Assembly: GCF_001665605.1 (NCBI RefSeq)
Contig: NZ_LZSV01000035.1
Coordinates: forward strand, 248,001-312,000
Source: Mycobacterium sp. 852014-50255_SCH5639931
GTDB taxonomy: Bacteria; Actinomycetota; Actinomycetes; Mycobacteriales; Mycobacteriaceae
Direction of reading: 5' to 3'
DNA: 64,000 bases
A program made the position numbers and the translations under genes. The first letter of the stretch is position 1, and every line of letters starts with the position of its first letter. Of this stretch, positions 23,544 to 34,581 are shown piece after piece. The notes under the pieces are model-generated. The model had not been told where the DNA came from. It worked only from the letters and a program-made list of their open reading frames with translations, and did not search any database.

Positions 23544-25055
23544 CTACGGCCCCAACCGAGTTGCCAGGTGCGGCCGGCGGGGCGGCGGGCCGTCGAGCAG
23601 GCCGAGGACGGCGTCGGTGTCGAGGTGGTCAGCCAGCAGATCGGCGATCACATCGAGTTGGGCATCGCGGCGCGCGGCGACGTTAGTGTCGGCGACGACG
23701 AACCCGTCGCGGCCTGCCGCGGCCGCGACGCAGGTGAGCCACGCGCGGCGGAAGTCGTCGTTGTCGAGCAGCCCGTGCCAGTGGGTGCCGAAGACCGCGC
23801 CACGCGCCAGGCCGTGCGGTTGGCAGTCGCGCCCGCCCTCCGCGCCGAACCAGATGTCCTCCGCGCAGCGCGACACCCGGCCATGATGGATCTCGTATCC
23901 GGCGAGCGGCGGCGGCCAGCGGCGCAGGATCTTGGTCTCGCCGAAGGCGATGTCCGCGTCCAACAGCCCCAGCCCGGCGACTTCGCCGACCGCCGATTCC
24001 ACCGGGTCGTCGAGGCGCCGGCACAGCATTTGAAAGCCGCCGCAGATCCCGAGCACCGGCTTGCCGGCCGCGGCGTGCGCGGTGATCGCCTCGGCCAGGC
24101 CGTGATCGCGTAGCCAGGTCAGGTCGGCGACGGTGGATTTGCTGCCGGGAATCACGATGAGGTCGGTGTCGGCCAGGTCGGCGGGGTCGGCGCTCCAGCG
24201 CACCGCCACGCCCGGCTCGCACGCCAGCGCCTCGACGTCGGTGGAGTTGGAGATCCGGGGCAACCGGATCGCGGCCACCCGCAGCCACTCGCTCCCGCGC
24301 GGCGGTTCCGGGGTGCCGACGAGGCGGCGCGCGACCACCGACAGCGAGTCCTCGGCGTCCAGCCAGAGTTCGTCGGCGTAGGGCAGCACCCCGTAGGTCG
24401 GGCGGCCGGTCATCGCGTGCAATTGCCGCAATCCGGGTTCCAGCAGTGCGGGGTCGCCGCGGAATTTGTTGACCACGAACCCGGCGATCAGCGCCTGGTC
24501 TTCGGGCTCGAGCACCGCGACCGTTCCGAACAGATGGGCCAGCAGACCGCCCCGGTCGATGTCTCCGACCAGGATCACCGGCAGGTTCGCCGCCCGGGCC
24601 AGGCCCATGTTCGCCAAATCCGTTGCACGCAGATTGATTTCGGCCGGCGAGCCTGCCCCCTCACAGATGACGGCATCAAAATCATCGCGCAGGCAAGACA
24701 ATTCGTCTGCGACGATCCCGGCGAGGCGGTCGCGATGCCGCACATAGCTTGCCGCCGTGACCGAATCCGCGACCTGGCCGCGGATCACCAATTGCGACGT
24801 CCGGTCACTGCCCGGCTTGAGCAGGATCGGATTGAACCGCACGCTGGGCGCTAGCCCCGCCGCCCGCGCCTGGAGGGCCTGCGCCCGGCCGATCTCGCCG
24901 CCTTCCACGGTGACCACGGAATTGTTGGACATGTTCTGCGCCTTGAACGGCGCCACCCGAACGCCGCGGCGTGCCAGCAACCGGCACAGGCCCGCGACCA
25001 CCACCGATTTCCCGGCGTCGGAGCTGGTGCCGGCGACCAGCAGCGCTCCGCTCAA
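23544..25055 (-). CDS. cobQ: cobyric acid synthase CobQ
   Basis: ATP- and glutamine-dependent amidation of cobyrinic acid a,c-diamide in cobalamin synthesis. The N-terminal dethiobiotin-synthetase-like domain has the P-loop [10 protein letters not shown] and [23 protein letters not shown]-type and VGDIDRGG motifs follow (here [12 protein letters not shown]). The C-terminal class I GATase-like domain has GICGGFQML and FGTHWHG. 503 aa from TTG 25055, which starts MSGALLVAG as in other CobQ proteins and lies 14 bases after the map stop. No cobalamin riboswitch was seen. Confidence 0.9.
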   Translation of the reverse strand: MSGALLVAGTSSDAGKSVVVAGLCRLLARRGVRVAPFKAQNMSNNSVVTVEGGEIGRAQALQARAAGLAPSVRFNPILLKPGSDRTSQLVIRGQVADSVTAASYVRHRDRLAGIVADELSCLRDDFDAVICEGAGSPAEINLRATDLANMGLARAANLPVILVGDIDRGGLLAHLFGTVAVLEPEDQALIAGFVVNKFRGDPALLEPGLRQLHAMTGRPTYGVLPYADELWLDAEDSLSVVARRLVGTPEPPRGSEWLRVAAIRLPRISNSTDVEALACEPGVAVRWSADPADLADTDLIVIPGSKSTVADLTWLRDHGLAEAITAHAAAGKPVLGICGGFQMLCRRLDDPVESAVGEVAGLGLLDADIAFGETKILRRWPPPLAGYEIHHGRVSRCAEDIWFGAEGGRDCQPHGLARGAVFGTHWHGLLDNDDFRRAWLTCVAAAAGRDGFVVADTNVAARRDAQLDVIADLLADHLDTDAVLGLLDGPPPRRPHLATRLGP

Positions 25056-25069
25056 GGATTCACGGCTTG

Positions 25070-25927
25070 TTATATCGAGGTGAGGATTTCGACGCCGGTG
25101 TCGGTCACCAGCAACGTGTGCTCGAACTGCGCGGTCCACTTGCGGTCCTTGGTGACCACCGTCCAGCCGTCGTCCCAGATCTCGTAGTCCAGGCCGCCGA
25201 GGTTGATCATCGGTTCGATGGTGAACGTCATCCCCGGCTGCATGATCGTCGTCACCGAGGGCTGGTCGTAGTGCAGCACGACCAGTCCGTTGTGAAACGT
25301 GGTGCCGATGCCGTGACCGGTGAAGTCACGAACCACGTTGTACCCGAACCGATTCGCGTACGCCTCAATGACGCGGCCGACGACCGACAGCGCCCGTCCC
25401 GGCTTGACGGCGTTGATCGCGCGCATCGTCGCCTCGTGGGTGCGCTCCACGAGCAGCCGGTGCTCCTCGGAGACGTCGCCGGCCAGGAAAGTCGCGTTGG
25501 TATCGCCGTGCACCCCGTCGATGTAGGCCGTGACGTCGATGTTGACGATGTCGCCGTCCTCGACCACCGTCGAGTCCGGGATCCCGTGGCAGATGACCTC
25601 GTTGAGCGACGTGCAGCACGACTTCGGGAAACCCTTGTAGCCCAGGGTCGACGGGTAGGCGCCGTGGTCGATCATGTACTCGTGGGCGATCCGGTCCAGT
25701 TCGTCGGTCGTCACCCCGGGCGCCACCGCTTTGCCCGCCTCCTGCAGCGCCGCGGCCGCGATCCGGCCGGCGCGCTGCATCTTTTCGATTACCTCCGGGG
25801 TCTGCACCCACGGCTCGCTGCCCTCCCGCACGGTGGGCTGCCACGCATACTCCGGACGGGGAATGCGGCCGGGCACCGGCAGAGTCGGGGACAACTCTCC
25901 GGGGGAAAGCGCAGTGCGAGCAGGCAT
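25070..25927 (-). CDS. map: methionine aminopeptidase
   Basis: Removes the N-terminal methionine of new proteins. The five metal ligands of the family are in [19 protein letters not shown] (two Asp), [15 protein letters not shown] and QFEHTLLV. The N-terminal extension, with the SH3-ligand-like proline-rich stretch before EYAWQP, is that of mycobacterial MapB (Rv2861c). The start at 25927 (MPARTALSP) gives 285 aa, the same as MapB. Confidence 0.95.
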   Translation of the reverse strand: MPARTALSPGELSPTLPVPGRIPRPEYAWQPTVREGSEPWVQTPEVIEKMQRAGRIAAAALQEAGKAVAPGVTTDELDRIAHEYMIDHGAYPSTLGYKGFPKSCCTSLNEVICHGIPDSTVVEDGDIVNIDVTAYIDGVHGDTNATFLAGDVSEEHRLLVERTHEATMRAINAVKPGRALSVVGRVIEAYANRFGYNVVRDFTGHGIGTTFHNGLVVLHYDQPSVTTIMQPGMTFTIEPMINLGGLDYEIWDDGWTVVTKDRKWTAQFEHTLLVTDTGVEILTSI

Positions 25928-25937
25928 GGCGACCAGC

Positions 25938-26543
25938 TTAATCACGCCGCGCGGCGGCTCCGCCGATGCGGCCGCGGATCAACGAGCGCCGCGGCCCGCG
26001 GATGATCACCGAGCCGCACACCACCCGTCCCGTCAGAACGACGTGCGGCCGGCCTTCGCCCGGTGCGTCCTTGCGGCGGTCGCTGGCGCTGCCCACGTAG
26101 ACCTCCACGTCGTCGATCGACGCGCTGGCGCCGTCCGGCAACCGGATCTCCACCGAGCCGAACCGCATGTCGAGTTCGACGACCACCACCGGGCCCGCAA
26201 ACCGCGCCTTGGTGAGGTCGAGCTCGATGGAGCCCAGCCGGCGGACCAACGCCAGCCGGGTGGGCACCGTCCATTCGCCCTGGCGCTTGAGCGAGCCGGC
26301 CCAGCCGCGCAGCTCGACCCGGTCGGCCGCGGAGGTGACGATCGCGCCCGGACCGGGCAGGTCGCCGACCAGCCCGTCGAGGTCTCCCCGGGTGCGCGCG
26401 TAGGACACCTGCGACGAGCGCTGCTCGAACTCGTCGATATCGATCAGCCCGAGCGCGACGGCGTTGTGCAGTCGCCGCATCGTGCCGTTGCGGTCGGCGT
26501 CCGAGACCCGTAACGCCACCATCTCTCCACCGGTCTCAGTCAT
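25938..26543 (-). CDS. DUF1707 (SHOCT-like) domain protein
   Basis: 201 aa, homologue of Rv2862c by position and features. The DUF1707 domain is [32 protein letters not shown] (split here at about residues 11-42), followed by a beta-rich domain resembling the cell-wall-active antibiotic response proteins ([23 protein letters not shown]). AGGAAAGG precedes the ATG. No membrane segment; function unknown. Confidence 0.8.
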   Translation of the reverse strand: MTETGGEMVALRVSDADRNGTMRRLHNAVALGLIDIDEFEQRSSQVSYARTRGDLDGLVGDLPGPGAIVTSAADRVELRGWAGSLKRQGEWTVPTRLALVRRLGSIELDLTKARFAGPVVVVELDMRFGSVEIRLPDGASASIDDVEVYVGSASDRRKDAPGEGRPHVVLTGRVVCGSVIIRGPRRSLIRGRIGGAAARRD

Positions 26544-26609
26544 GGCCTTTCCTGACGCTTGAACCCTGGGCCTACCCTCGCAACTTACCGCCGGGGCGGG
26601 CCGCCGGCG

Positions 26610-28427
26610 TCAGGCCAGGAAGTCGGGCGGCAGCGATTCGAACATCACCTTCGTCATCCGAACCGCGTATTCCGAGCTGCCGCCCCCGACGATCAGCGAG
26701 GCGAACGCCAGATCGCCGCGATATCCGGCGAACCAGGAATGCGATCCGCCCGGGAACTCGGCTTCGCCCGTCTTCCCGTAGACCGCGCCGCAGCCGGCGA
26801 TCTCCTTGGCCGTCCCGTTGGTCACCACCAGCCGCATCATGGGCCGCAGCGCGTCGATCATCTTCGGGCTGATCGGCGTGGTGTCGCCCTGAACCGCGGT
26901 CGGCCGGCCCGCGATGAGCTGCGGCGTCGGGGTCTTGCCGGCGGCGACCGTCGCCGCCACCAGCGCCATGCCGAACGGGCTGGCCAGCACCTTGCCCTGG
27001 CCGAAGCCGTCTTCGGTGCGCTCGGCGAGGTCCACGGTCGGCGGCACCGATCCGGTCACCGTGGTGATGCCATCCACCTGATAGTCCAGCCCGATCCCGT
27101 ACTGGGTGGCCGCCTGCGTCAGACCGCGCGGCGGCATCTTGCTGCTGAGCTCGGCGAAGGTGGTGTTGCAGGAGCTGGCGAACGCCCGCGACATCGGCAC
27201 CACGCCGAGGTCGAAGCCACCGTAGTTCGGGATGGTGCGGTGCCCGATGTCGAGATGGCCCGGGCAGCCCAGCATCGTGTTCGGGGTGGCCATGTCGCGG
27301 TCGACTGCCGCGCCTGCGGTCACCATCTTGAACGTCGACCCCGGCGGGAACAGGCCGGTCGTGGCGAGCAGGCCGTCCGCGTCGGCGCCTCCGTTCTGCG
27401 CGATCGCCAGGATCTCGCCGGTCGACGGCTTGATCACGACGATCATGGCCTTGCCGCCGCGGGTGTCCACCGCGCGCTGGGCGGCGTTTTGCACGACCCG
27501 GTCGAGCGTGATCGAGATCGACGGCGCTGGTGAGCCCTGGACCTCGTGCAGGACTTCGACTTCGACACCGTTCTGGTTGACGCTCACCACCCGCCAGCCC
27601 GCTTGGCCGTCGAGTTGGTCGACCACCGCCTTCTTCACCTCGGCCATGGCCGCCGACGCGAAGTGCGGATCCGTCGGCAGGATCTCGGGCTGCGGCGTGA
27701 CCACGACGCCGGGCAGCCGGCCGATCGCCGGGAAGACCTTGTCGTTGTCGTCGGGATGCAGCGTCACCAGGTCCACCGGTTGCGTCGCCGAGCTGGCCTG
27801 CTCGGCGAGCAGCTGCGGGTCGTTGAGCGTGCCGTTGAAGGGGTGCAGGACGTCCACGATCGCGTGCGCGGTCCCGCTCAGGGCGGATCCGGATCCGGCC
27901 TGGGTGGCGTCCAGCGTGTAGTGGTACAGGTAGCCCGGCACCAGCACGTCGGTGCCGCCGAGTTCGTTCACCGAGGCGCGCCGCGGCGCATCGGCCCGCA
28001 ACGCGAACGTCTGATGTTCGCCCAGCTTGGGGTGCAGGTCGGTCGGGGTCCACCGGACCTCCCAGCGACCCTCGTCGCGGGCCATTTTCAGCTGGCCGTC
28101 ATAGGTCCAGGTCCGGTTCTTGGGCAGGTGCCACGTGAACCGGTAGCCGACCGTGCCGGTGTCCTCGGCGTACTTGGCGTTGAGGATCTGCGTGTCGAGG
28201 TGGGTCGACTGCAGCCCCGCCCAGGCCGCGTTCAGCGCTTCGCGGGCCTCGTTGGGGTTGTCGCTGAGTTGGGCGGCCGTGGCGGTGTCACCGATCGCCA
28301 GGGCGCCGAAGAACTTTTCGGCCGCGGGGCCGGGGCCGTCGGGCCGCGGTGTGCATCCGGACAGGGCGATCGCCGAGAGGAGCAACAGCCCTGAGGCAGA
28401 AGAGGCCAATGTTCTTGTAGTTACCAT
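26610..28427 (-). CDS. penicillin-binding lipoprotein (class B transpeptidase fold)
   Basis: 605 aa, homologue of Rv2864c. A lipoprotein signal ends LLLLSAIALSGC, so it is anchored outside the membrane by Cys. An NTF2-like (MecA_N) region at about residues 30-150 precedes the transpeptidase domain, whose motifs are STFK (SxxK), SCN and KTG (GKTGEAEFPGGSHSW). It should crosslink peptidoglycan or sense beta-lactams. The start at 28427 (MVTTRTL) matches the known N terminus; upstream in-frame codons are not needed. Confidence 0.93.
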   Translation of the reverse strand: MVTTRTLASSASGLLLLSAIALSGCTPRPDGPGPAAEKFFGALAIGDTATAAQLSDNPNEAREALNAAWAGLQSTHLDTQILNAKYAEDTGTVGYRFTWHLPKNRTWTYDGQLKMARDEGRWEVRWTPTDLHPKLGEHQTFALRADAPRRASVNELGGTDVLVPGYLYHYTLDATQAGSGSALSGTAHAIVDVLHPFNGTLNDPQLLAEQASSATQPVDLVTLHPDDNDKVFPAIGRLPGVVVTPQPEILPTDPHFASAAMAEVKKAVVDQLDGQAGWRVVSVNQNGVEVEVLHEVQGSPAPSISITLDRVVQNAAQRAVDTRGGKAMIVVIKPSTGEILAIAQNGGADADGLLATTGLFPPGSTFKMVTAGAAVDRDMATPNTMLGCPGHLDIGHRTIPNYGGFDLGVVPMSRAFASSCNTTFAELSSKMPPRGLTQAATQYGIGLDYQVDGITTVTGSVPPTVDLAERTEDGFGQGKVLASPFGMALVAATVAAGKTPTPQLIAGRPTAVQGDTTPISPKMIDALRPMMRLVVTNGTAKEIAGCGAVYGKTGEAEFPGGSHSWFAGYRGDLAFASLIVGGGSSEYAVRMTKVMFESLPPDFLA

Positions 28428-28577
28428 CGTTGCTGATGTTAAGAACTGCGGGGCCAACACCTCCGCAGACACTCCGAGACCGAACCGTTACGCGCAGGTA
28501 GCCCGCGACCACTGCGCCGAGTTCGACAGGAGGGTGACCCGTACTCGCGCTGCCGTCGATCTCGGTGCGCCGGGCCG

Positions 28578-29432
28578 CTAGTCCAGCAGGACCGTCGCGA
28601 AGGTGCCCACCTCGGCGAAGCCGACTCGGGCGTATGCGGCGCGGGCCACGGTGTTGAAGCTGTTCACGTACAGGCTGGCGGTGCGCCCGCTCCCGACGAT
28701 GACGGCGGCCACGGTCGCCGTGCCGGCGGTGCCGATGCCCAGGCCACGCCACTCGGGATGCACCCACACCCCTTGGATCTGGCCGACTCCCGGCGACTGC
28801 GAGCCGACTTCGGCCTTGAAGACGACCTGGCCGTGCTCGAAGCGGGCCCAGGCGCGACCGGCCGCGATGAGGCTGGCCACCCGCCGCCGGTAACCCCGAC
28901 CGCCGTCGCCGATCCGCGGGTCGACGCCCACCTCGCCGATGAACATGTCCACGGCGGCCACCAGATAGGCGTCCAGCTCGTCCGGCCGAACCTGGCGCAC
29001 CCCGGGGTCGATGTCGCAGTTGGGGTGCCTGGACAGCGACAGCAGCGGCTGGTGGTCGCGCACATCCCGGGCCGGGCCCCACGCCGGCTCGAGCCGCTCC
29101 CACATCCGCATCACCAGGTCGGACCGGCCGACCAGCGACGAACAGCGGCGCGTCCCACTCATCGCCTCGTCGGCGAAGGCGTCCATGTCCTCCGGTGCGC
29201 CGCGCAGTGGGATCAGGTTGGCGCCGGCGAAGCACAGCGATTCTTCCGCGCCGCGCAGGGTCCACAGTTCCCCGCCGATGGAATTGGGGTCGATGCCGTG
29301 GTCCGCCACCCGGGCCGCGACCATGCACGACCCGACGGGATCCTCGTCGAACACCCGCCAGACGGCGGCGGCGTCGCGCACCACAGACACCCGTCGCTCA
29401 CCGACAAGGCGGAAGAGGGGCGGAGCCGACAT
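28578..29432 (-). CDS. GNAT-family N-acetyltransferase with DUF4081 N-terminal domain
   Basis: 284 aa, the same length as Rv2867c. The N-terminal DUF4081 part (CFAGANLIPLRG) precedes a GNAT domain with the acetyl-CoA signature VWVHPEWRGLGIGTAGTA and the C-terminal LYVNSFNTVARAAYARVGF. The substrate is unknown. Upstream of ispG on the same strand in this orientation order, as in other mycobacteria. The relBE2 pair found next to it in M. tuberculosis is absent. Confidence 0.88.
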   Translation of the reverse strand: MSAPPLFRLVGERRVSVVRDAAAVWRVFDEDPVGSCMVAARVADHGIDPNSIGGELWTLRGAEESLCFAGANLIPLRGAPEDMDAFADEAMSGTRRCSSLVGRSDLVMRMWERLEPAWGPARDVRDHQPLLSLSRHPNCDIDPGVRQVRPDELDAYLVAAVDMFIGEVGVDPRIGDGGRGYRRRVASLIAAGRAWARFEHGQVVFKAEVGSQSPGVGQIQGVWVHPEWRGLGIGTAGTATVAAVIVGSGRTASLYVNSFNTVARAAYARVGFAEVGTFATVLLD

Positions 29433-29487
29433 CTGGCGAACTCTCTGTGATGCGATTAACGGACTTGCAAGCTGGAAACGGCCCCCA

Positions 29488-30654
29488 TCAGCTTACGGTC
29501 ACGATCGGCGAACCGCTTGATGTTGTGTCAGGACCGTGATCGGTCCCCATCTCCGAGGCCAGACGCATGGCCTCCTCGATGAGCGTCTCGACGATCTGGG
29601 CTTCCGGCACGGTCTTGATCACTTCGCCGCGAACGAAGATCTGCCCCTTGCCATTTCCTGACGCGACGCCCAGGTCGGCCTCTCGCGCCTCGCCCGGACC
29701 GTTCACCACGCACCCCATCACGGCAACCCGCAGCGGGACGTCCAGGCCCTCCAGGCCGGCGGTGACCTCGTTGGCCAGGGTGTAGACGTCGACCTGCGCG
29801 CGGCCGCAGGACGGACAGGACACGATCTCCAGGCCGCGCGGCCGCAGGTTCAGCGACTCGAGAATCTGGCTGCCGACCTTGACCTCTTCGACCGGCGGCG
29901 CGGACAGCGACACCCGGATGGTGTCGCCGATCCCCCGCGAGAGCAGCGCGCCGAAGGCCACCGCGGACTTGATGGTGCCCTGGAAGGCCGGACCGGCCTC
30001 GGTGACGCCGAGGTGCAGCGGGTAGTCGCATTGGGCGGCCAGCTGCTCGTAGGCGGCGACCATCACGACGGGATCGTTGTGCTTGACGCTGATCTTGATG
30101 TCGCCGAAGCCGTGCTCCTCGAACAGCGAGGCCTCCCACAGCGCGGACTCGACCAGCGCCTCGGGGGTGGCCTTGCCGTACTTCTCCATGAACCGCTTGT
30201 CCAGCGAGCCGGCGTTGACGCCGATGCGGATGGGGATGCCCGCCGCGGCGGCCGCCTTGGCCACCTCGCCGACCCGGCCGTCGAATTCCTTGATGTTGCC
30301 GGGGTTTACCCGCACCGCGGCGCATCCGGCGTCGATCGCGGCGAAGATGTACTTCGGCTGGAAGTGGATGTCGGCGATCACCGGGATCTGGCTGTGCCGG
30401 GCAATCTCGGCCAGCGCGTCGGCATCCTCCTGACGGGGACACGCCACCCGCACGATGTTGCACCCCGCGGCGGTCAGTTCCGCGATCTGCTGCAGCGTCG
30501 TGTTGACGTCGTGGGTTTTGGTGGTGCACATCGATTGCACCGAAATCGGATAGTCGCTGCCCACCCCGACATCGCGGACCATCAGTTGGCGCGTCTTACG
30601 CCGGGGGGCGAGCGTGGGCGCCGGTGCGTCCGGCATGCCCAGGCCAATGGTCAC
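29488..30654 (-). CDS. ispG: 4-hydroxy-3-methylbut-2-enyl diphosphate synthase IspG
   Basis: [4Fe-4S] enzyme of the MEP isoprenoid pathway that converts MEcPP to HMBPP. TIM-barrel N-terminal part: [25 protein letters not shown] and [10 protein letters not shown]. The cluster cysteines are in SCPSCGR and [11 protein letters not shown]. 388 aa. It lies downstream of rip1 and dxr on the same strand, so three genes including two of the pathway are clustered. Confidence 0.96.
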   Translation of the reverse strand: MTIGLGMPDAPAPTLAPRRKTRQLMVRDVGVGSDYPISVQSMCTTKTHDVNTTLQQIAELTAAGCNIVRVACPRQEDADALAEIARHSQIPVIADIHFQPKYIFAAIDAGCAAVRVNPGNIKEFDGRVGEVAKAAAAAGIPIRIGVNAGSLDKRFMEKYGKATPEALVESALWEASLFEEHGFGDIKISVKHNDPVVMVAAYEQLAAQCDYPLHLGVTEAGPAFQGTIKSAVAFGALLSRGIGDTIRVSLSAPPVEEVKVGSQILESLNLRPRGLEIVSCPSCGRAQVDVYTLANEVTAGLEGLDVPLRVAVMGCVVNGPGEAREADLGVASGNGKGQIFVRGEVIKTVPEAQIVETLIEEAMRLASEMGTDHGPDTTSSGSPIVTVS

Positions 30655-30672
30655 TGTTCTAATTCCTTCTTG

Positions 30673-31896
30673 CTATTGGAAGAGCCTGATCGGATTGACC
30701 AGATCAGCGGTCACGGTCAGCAACATGTACCCGACCACGAACACCAACACCACGTAGGTGGCGGGCATCAGCTTGAGGTAGTTCACCGGTGCGGCCGCGA
30801 CCTTGCCGCGGGCCGACCGGACGAGGTTGCGGATCTTTTCGAACACCGCGATGGCGATGTGGCCGCCGTCGAAGGGCAGCAGCGGCACCAGGTTGATGGC
30901 ACCCAGAATGAGGTTCAGCTGGGCCAGGAAGAACCAGAACGCCACCCAGAGCCCGTGGTCGACGGTGTCGCCGCCGATGATGCTGGCGCCGACCACGCTC
31001 ATCGGGGTCTGGGGATCACGCTGTCCGCCCCCGATGGCGTGCACCAGCGCACCCACCTTGGTCGGGATGGTGACCAGCGCCCTACCCACCTCGCGGGTCA
31101 GGTCGCCGGTGAACGCGAAGGTGGCCGGCACCGCGGAGAGCACTCCGTAGTGCGCGGGCGCGAGTTTGACGGCCGCGACGCCGATGGCGCCGACCGTCGA
31201 CGGCGCCGGCTGACCGCCCTGCCCGTTGGCGCCGGTGGTCAGGAAGCGCTGGGTGGGCGTGACGTCGACGTAGGTGGTGATCGCGTTGCCGCCACGCTCG
31301 ACGACGACCGGGACGATGCCGTGCATCTTGCGGACCGCGGCGGCCATGTCCTCGAACGTGGACACCGGGGTGTCGCCGACCTTGACCACGACGTCGCCGG
31401 CGCGGATGCCGGCCGCCGCGGCCGGACCGGGGCCGGTGCAGTCCGCGATCTTCCCGGGAGCCACTTCCGGTGCGACACAAGCGGTTTCGCCGATCACCGC
31501 CCTGGTCGGCGGGTGCAGGTTGGGCAACCCCCAGACCAGCGCGATCGCATAGATCAGCACCAGGCAGATGACGAAGTTCATGGCCGGACCGGCGAACAAC
31601 ACCGCAACCCGCCTCCAGACGGCCTGCTTGTACATCGCGCGATCGGCCTCATCGGGAGCCAGCTCCTCGACCGAGGTCATCCCGGCGATGTCGCAGAAGC
31701 CACCCAGCGGCACGGCCTTGAGGCCGTACTCGGTCTCACCACGCCGCGTCGACCACAGCGTGGGCCCGAACCCGACGAAATAGCGACGGACCTTCATGCC
31801 GGTGGCGCGGGCGACCCACATGTGGCCGCACTCGTGCAAGGCCACCGAGATCAGGATGGCGACGGCGAACAGCACAATGCCGATAACGAACATCAT
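30673..31896 (-). CDS. rip1: site-2 zinc metalloprotease Rip1 (M50 family)
   Basis: Intramembrane protease that cleaves anti-sigma factors and PbpB-type substrates. The zinc motif HECGH lies in the first membrane helix (about residues 20-25), the third ligand in LLPFDGGHI near residue 350, and a PDZ domain occupies about 125-210 ([22 protein letters not shown]). Four hydrophobic segments. 407 aa. Between dxr and ispG, as in M. tuberculosis (Rv2869c). Confidence 0.95.
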   Translation of the reverse strand: MMFVIGIVLFAVAILISVALHECGHMWVARATGMKVRRYFVGFGPTLWSTRRGETEYGLKAVPLGGFCDIAGMTSVEELAPDEADRAMYKQAVWRRVAVLFAGPAMNFVICLVLIYAIALVWGLPNLHPPTRAVIGETACVAPEVAPGKIADCTGPGPAAAAGIRAGDVVVKVGDTPVSTFEDMAAAVRKMHGIVPVVVERGGNAITTYVDVTPTQRFLTTGANGQGGQPAPSTVGAIGVAAVKLAPAHYGVLSAVPATFAFTGDLTREVGRALVTIPTKVGALVHAIGGGQRDPQTPMSVVGASIIGGDTVDHGLWVAFWFFLAQLNLILGAINLVPLLPFDGGHIAIAVFEKIRNLVRSARGKVAAAPVNYLKLMPATYVVLVFVVGYMLLTVTADLVNPIRLFQ

Positions 31897-31915
31897 CTCC
31901 GCTGCAGGACCTTTC

Positions 31916-33112
31916 TCACACCATTCCGGAGGCGTTGACGGAGGCCTCGGTGGACCCGGCGTGTGCGACGGCGCGTTGCGCTCGCTCCCGCGCCCAGCGC
32001 TGCGCGTCTAGTACCTCATCCACGTTAGCGGGTGAAACCGCCCATTGGTCTGCGGCGTGCAGCACGTCGGCGATGGTTTTCACGATGACGGGGAATCCGA
32101 CCCGGCCCGCGAGGAACGCCGCCGCGGCTTCTTCGTTGGCCGCGTTGTAGACCGCGGTCATGCAACCGCCGGTCTGGCCGGCATACCGGGCCAGTTCGAC
32201 GGCGGGAAAAACCTCGCCGTCCAGCGGCTCGAATTCCCAGCTAGAGGCGGTGCTGAAGTCGCAGGGGGCGGCCACCCCGGGTACCCGGTCCGGCCAGCCC
32301 AGCGCCAAGGAGATCGGCAGCTTCATGTCCGGGGGGCTCGCTTGGGCGATGGTCGAGCCGTCAACGAAAGTGACCATCGAATGAACAATCGACTGCGGGT
32401 GCACGACGACCTCGATGCGGTCGTACGGGACGCCGAACAGCAGGTGCGTCTCGATGAGTTCGAGCCCCTTGTTGACCAGCGAGGCCGAGTTCAGCGTGTT
32501 CATCGGGCCCATCGACCAGGTCGGATGGGCGCCGGCCTGTTCCGGGGTGACGCCCTCGAGCTGGGCGGCGGTCCAGCCGCGAAACGGCCCGCCGGAGGCG
32601 GTCAGCACCAGCTTGGCGACTTCCTCGAGGGATCCCCCCCGCAGGCACTGGGCCAGCGCGGAGTGTTCGGAGTCGACGGGCACGATCTGACCCGGCCGTG
32701 CCGCCCGCAAGACCAGCGGACCGCCGGCGATCAGCGATTCCTTGTTGGCCAGCGCCAGCCGGGCGCCCGATTCCAGGGCGGCCAGCGTCGGCCGCAGGCC
32801 CAGCGCGCCCACCAGCGCGTTGAGGACGACGTCGGCCTCGGTGTCCTCGACCAGGCGGGTCACCGCGTCGGGACCGCGGTAGGGGGCGTCGGCGGCCTGC
32901 GCCGCGCGTTCGTCGGCGACGGCGATGTTGGTGACCCCGGTCTCGGCGCGCTGGCGCAGCAGGGTGTCCAGGCTCGCGCCGCCCGCGGCCAGGCCGACCA
33001 CCTCGAAGCGGTCCGGATGGGCCGCGATCACCTCCAGGGCCTGGGTGCCGATCGACCCGGTGCTGCCCAGCACCAGCACGCGCAGGCGGCCCTCGGGTGT
33101 CGCGATCGTCAC
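31916..33112 (-). CDS. dxr: 1-deoxy-D-xylulose 5-phosphate reductoisomerase
   Basis: NADPH- and metal-dependent first committed step of the MEP pathway. NADPH-binding [12 protein letters not shown] is at the N terminus. The catalytic parts are [58 protein letters not shown] (split) and [12 protein letters not shown]. 398 aa from GTG 33112. The C-terminal end is shorter than I recall for the M. tuberculosis enzyme, whose last residues look like a translated palindromic repeat of the type seen elsewhere in this window. Confidence 0.96.
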   Translation of the reverse strand: MTIATPEGRLRVLVLGSTGSIGTQALEVIAAHPDRFEVVGLAAGGASLDTLLRQRAETGVTNIAVADERAAQAADAPYRGPDAVTRLVEDTEADVVLNALVGALGLRPTLAALESGARLALANKESLIAGGPLVLRAARPGQIVPVDSEHSALAQCLRGGSLEEVAKLVLTASGGPFRGWTAAQLEGVTPEQAGAHPTWSMGPMNTLNSASLVNKGLELIETHLLFGVPYDRIEVVVHPQSIVHSMVTFVDGSTIAQASPPDMKLPISLALGWPDRVPGVAAPCDFSTASSWEFEPLDGEVFPAVELARYAGQTGGCMTAVYNAANEEAAAAFLAGRVGFPVIVKTIADVLHAADQWAVSPANVDEVLDAQRWARERAQRAVAHAGSTEASVNASGMV

Positions 33113-33133
33113 TCACTCATTGTGCCCCGCCCG

Positions 33134-33165
33134 GTGGCGATGCGAGGGCTGCGGGACCTCGCCAC
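33134..33165. repeat. possible degenerate copy of the dispersed palindromic repeat
   Basis: GTGGCGA (33134-33140) and TCGCCAC (33159-33165) are perfect inverted ends, and the left side continues GGCGATGCGAG, one base short of the GGCGATCGCGAG of the other copies. The interior is not conserved. It lies between the divergent dxr and DUF2631 genes. Confidence 0.35.
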
Positions 33166-33208
33166 GGGTATGCCAGAATCGCTGCAGGACCGACGAAAGG
33201 GATTCACC

Positions 33209-33463
33209 GTGGCCAGTACCGAGGTGGAACACTTCAGCGGCGTCGACACCGTTGAGGTGCCGTCCGCGGCGTGGGGTTGGAGCAGCATCAATCACCGCAC
33301 CTGGCACATCACCGGCCTGGTCATCATCGTGTTCCTGCTGGCGATGCTGCGCGGCAATCACGTCGGCCACATCGAGAACTGGTTCCTGATCGGGTTCGCG
33401 ACGCTGGTGCTCGTCGCCCTGGTCCGCGACCTGTGGGGCCGCCGGCGCGGCTGGATCAGGTAG
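33209..33463 (+). CDS. DUF2631 small membrane protein
   Basis: 84 aa from GTG 33209, with AAAGGG upstream. It has two predicted membrane helices (TWHITGLVIIVFLLAML and WFLIGFATLVLVALV), a conserved HRTWHITG motif and a basic C-terminal end RRRGWIR. Homologue of Rv2876. It is convergent with rlmN, whose stop is immediately adjacent. Function unknown. Confidence 0.85.
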   Translation: MASTEVEHFSGVDTVEVPSAAWGWSSINHRTWHITGLVIIVFLLAMLRGNHVGHIENWFLIGFATLVLVALVRDLWGRRRGWIR

Positions 33464-34558
33464 CTACTTCTTCTCGGCGGCCAGCTGTCCGCACGCGGCG
33501 CTGATCTCGCGGCCGCGGGTGTCCCGCACCGTGCACGACACCCCGTGGGCCCGCACCCGGCGGACGAACTCCCGCTCCACCGGCTTGGGGCTGGCGTCCC
33601 ATTCGCTGCCCGGCGTCGGGTTGAGCGGGATCAGGTTCACGTGCACCAGCGGGCCGAGCGCCCGGTGCAGGCGCTTGCCCAGCAGGTCGGCGCGCCACGG
33701 CTGGTCGTTGACGTCGCGGATCAGCGCATATTCCACCGACACGCGGCGGCCGGTGACGTCGGCGTAATAGCGGGCGGCGTCGAGCGCCTCGGTGATCTTC
33801 CACCGGTTGTTGACCGGCACCAGCGTGTCGCGCAGTTCGTCGTCGGGGGCGTGCAACGACAGGGCCAGCGTCACCCCGAGCCGCTCGTCGGCCAGTTTGC
33901 GGATGGCCGGGGCCAGGCCGACGGTCGAGACTGTGACCGCGCGGGCCGAGATGCCGAAGCCGTGCGGCGGCGCTTCGGTGATGCGACGCACCGCGGCCAC
34001 CACCCGCGCGTAGTTGGCCAGCGGCTCCCCCATGCCCATGAACACCACGTTGGAGAGTCGATCGCCGAAATCGTCCCGCAGGGCCACCGCGGCGGAACGG
34101 ACCTGTTCCAGGATCTCCGCCGTCGACAGGTTGCGGGTCAGTCCCCCCTGCCCGGTCGCGCAGAACGGGCAGGCCATGCCGCAGCCGGCCTGCGAGGAGA
34201 TGCACACGGTGTTGCGCTGCGGGTAGCGCATCAGCACCGACTCGAAGGTCGTCCCATCGGTGCCGCGCCACAACGTCTTTCGGGTCTGCCCGGCGTCGCA
34301 GGTGACCTCGGCGGCGGACGTGAGCAGGTGCGGGAACATCGCGTCGGCGATCCGGTCCCGCACGGCCGCAGGCAGGTCGGTCATCTCGCGGGGGTCGGCG
34401 ATCAGACGGCCGTAGTACTGATGCGCGAGCTGCTTGGCGCGAAACGCCGGAAGGCCGAGCTCGGCGACGGCCGAGGCGCGGCCGTCCGCGTCGAGGTCGG
34501 CCAGGTGCCGCGGCGGCTTGTTCGGGCGGGGTTCGGTGAAGACCAGTTGTTGGACCAT
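33464..34558 (-). CDS. rlmN: 23S rRNA/tRNA adenine-C2 methyltransferase RlmN
   Basis: Radical-SAM enzyme that methylates A2503 of 23S rRNA and A37 of some tRNAs. The cluster motif is [14 protein letters not shown] (CX3CX2C). The two catalytic cysteines are represented by SCTVRDTRG near the C terminus and the N-terminal part; [10 protein letters not shown] is also conserved. The ATG at 34558 gives 364 aa; upstream in-frame codons would overlap cdsA. It is a single intact frame, whereas I recall this region split into Rv2879c/Rv2880c in H37Rv. Confidence 0.95.
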   Translation of the reverse strand: MVQQLVFTEPRPNKPPRHLADLDADGRASAVAELGLPAFRAKQLAHQYYGRLIADPREMTDLPAAVRDRIADAMFPHLLTSAAEVTCDAGQTRKTLWRGTDGTTFESVLMRYPQRNTVCISSQAGCGMACPFCATGQGGLTRNLSTAEILEQVRSAAVALRDDFGDRLSNVVFMGMGEPLANYARVVAAVRRITEAPPHGFGISARAVTVSTVGLAPAIRKLADERLGVTLALSLHAPDDELRDTLVPVNNRWKITEALDAARYYADVTGRRVSVEYALIRDVNDQPWRADLLGKRLHRALGPLVHVNLIPLNPTPGSEWDASPKPVEREFVRRVRAHGVSCTVRDTRGREISAACGQLAAEKK

Positions 34559-34581
34559 GTCCAGTCCAGTATCGGCCCTTC

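Noticed and set aside
23400-25100. Cobalamin riboswitch near cobQ
   Set aside because: cobQ follows map by 14 bases and no B12-box-like conserved sequence was seen.
30013-31938. 641-codon plus-strand frame opposite ispG and rip1
   Set aside because: Both genes underneath are certain, and the frame's product is a biased Arg/His/Gly/Asp composition with no motif.
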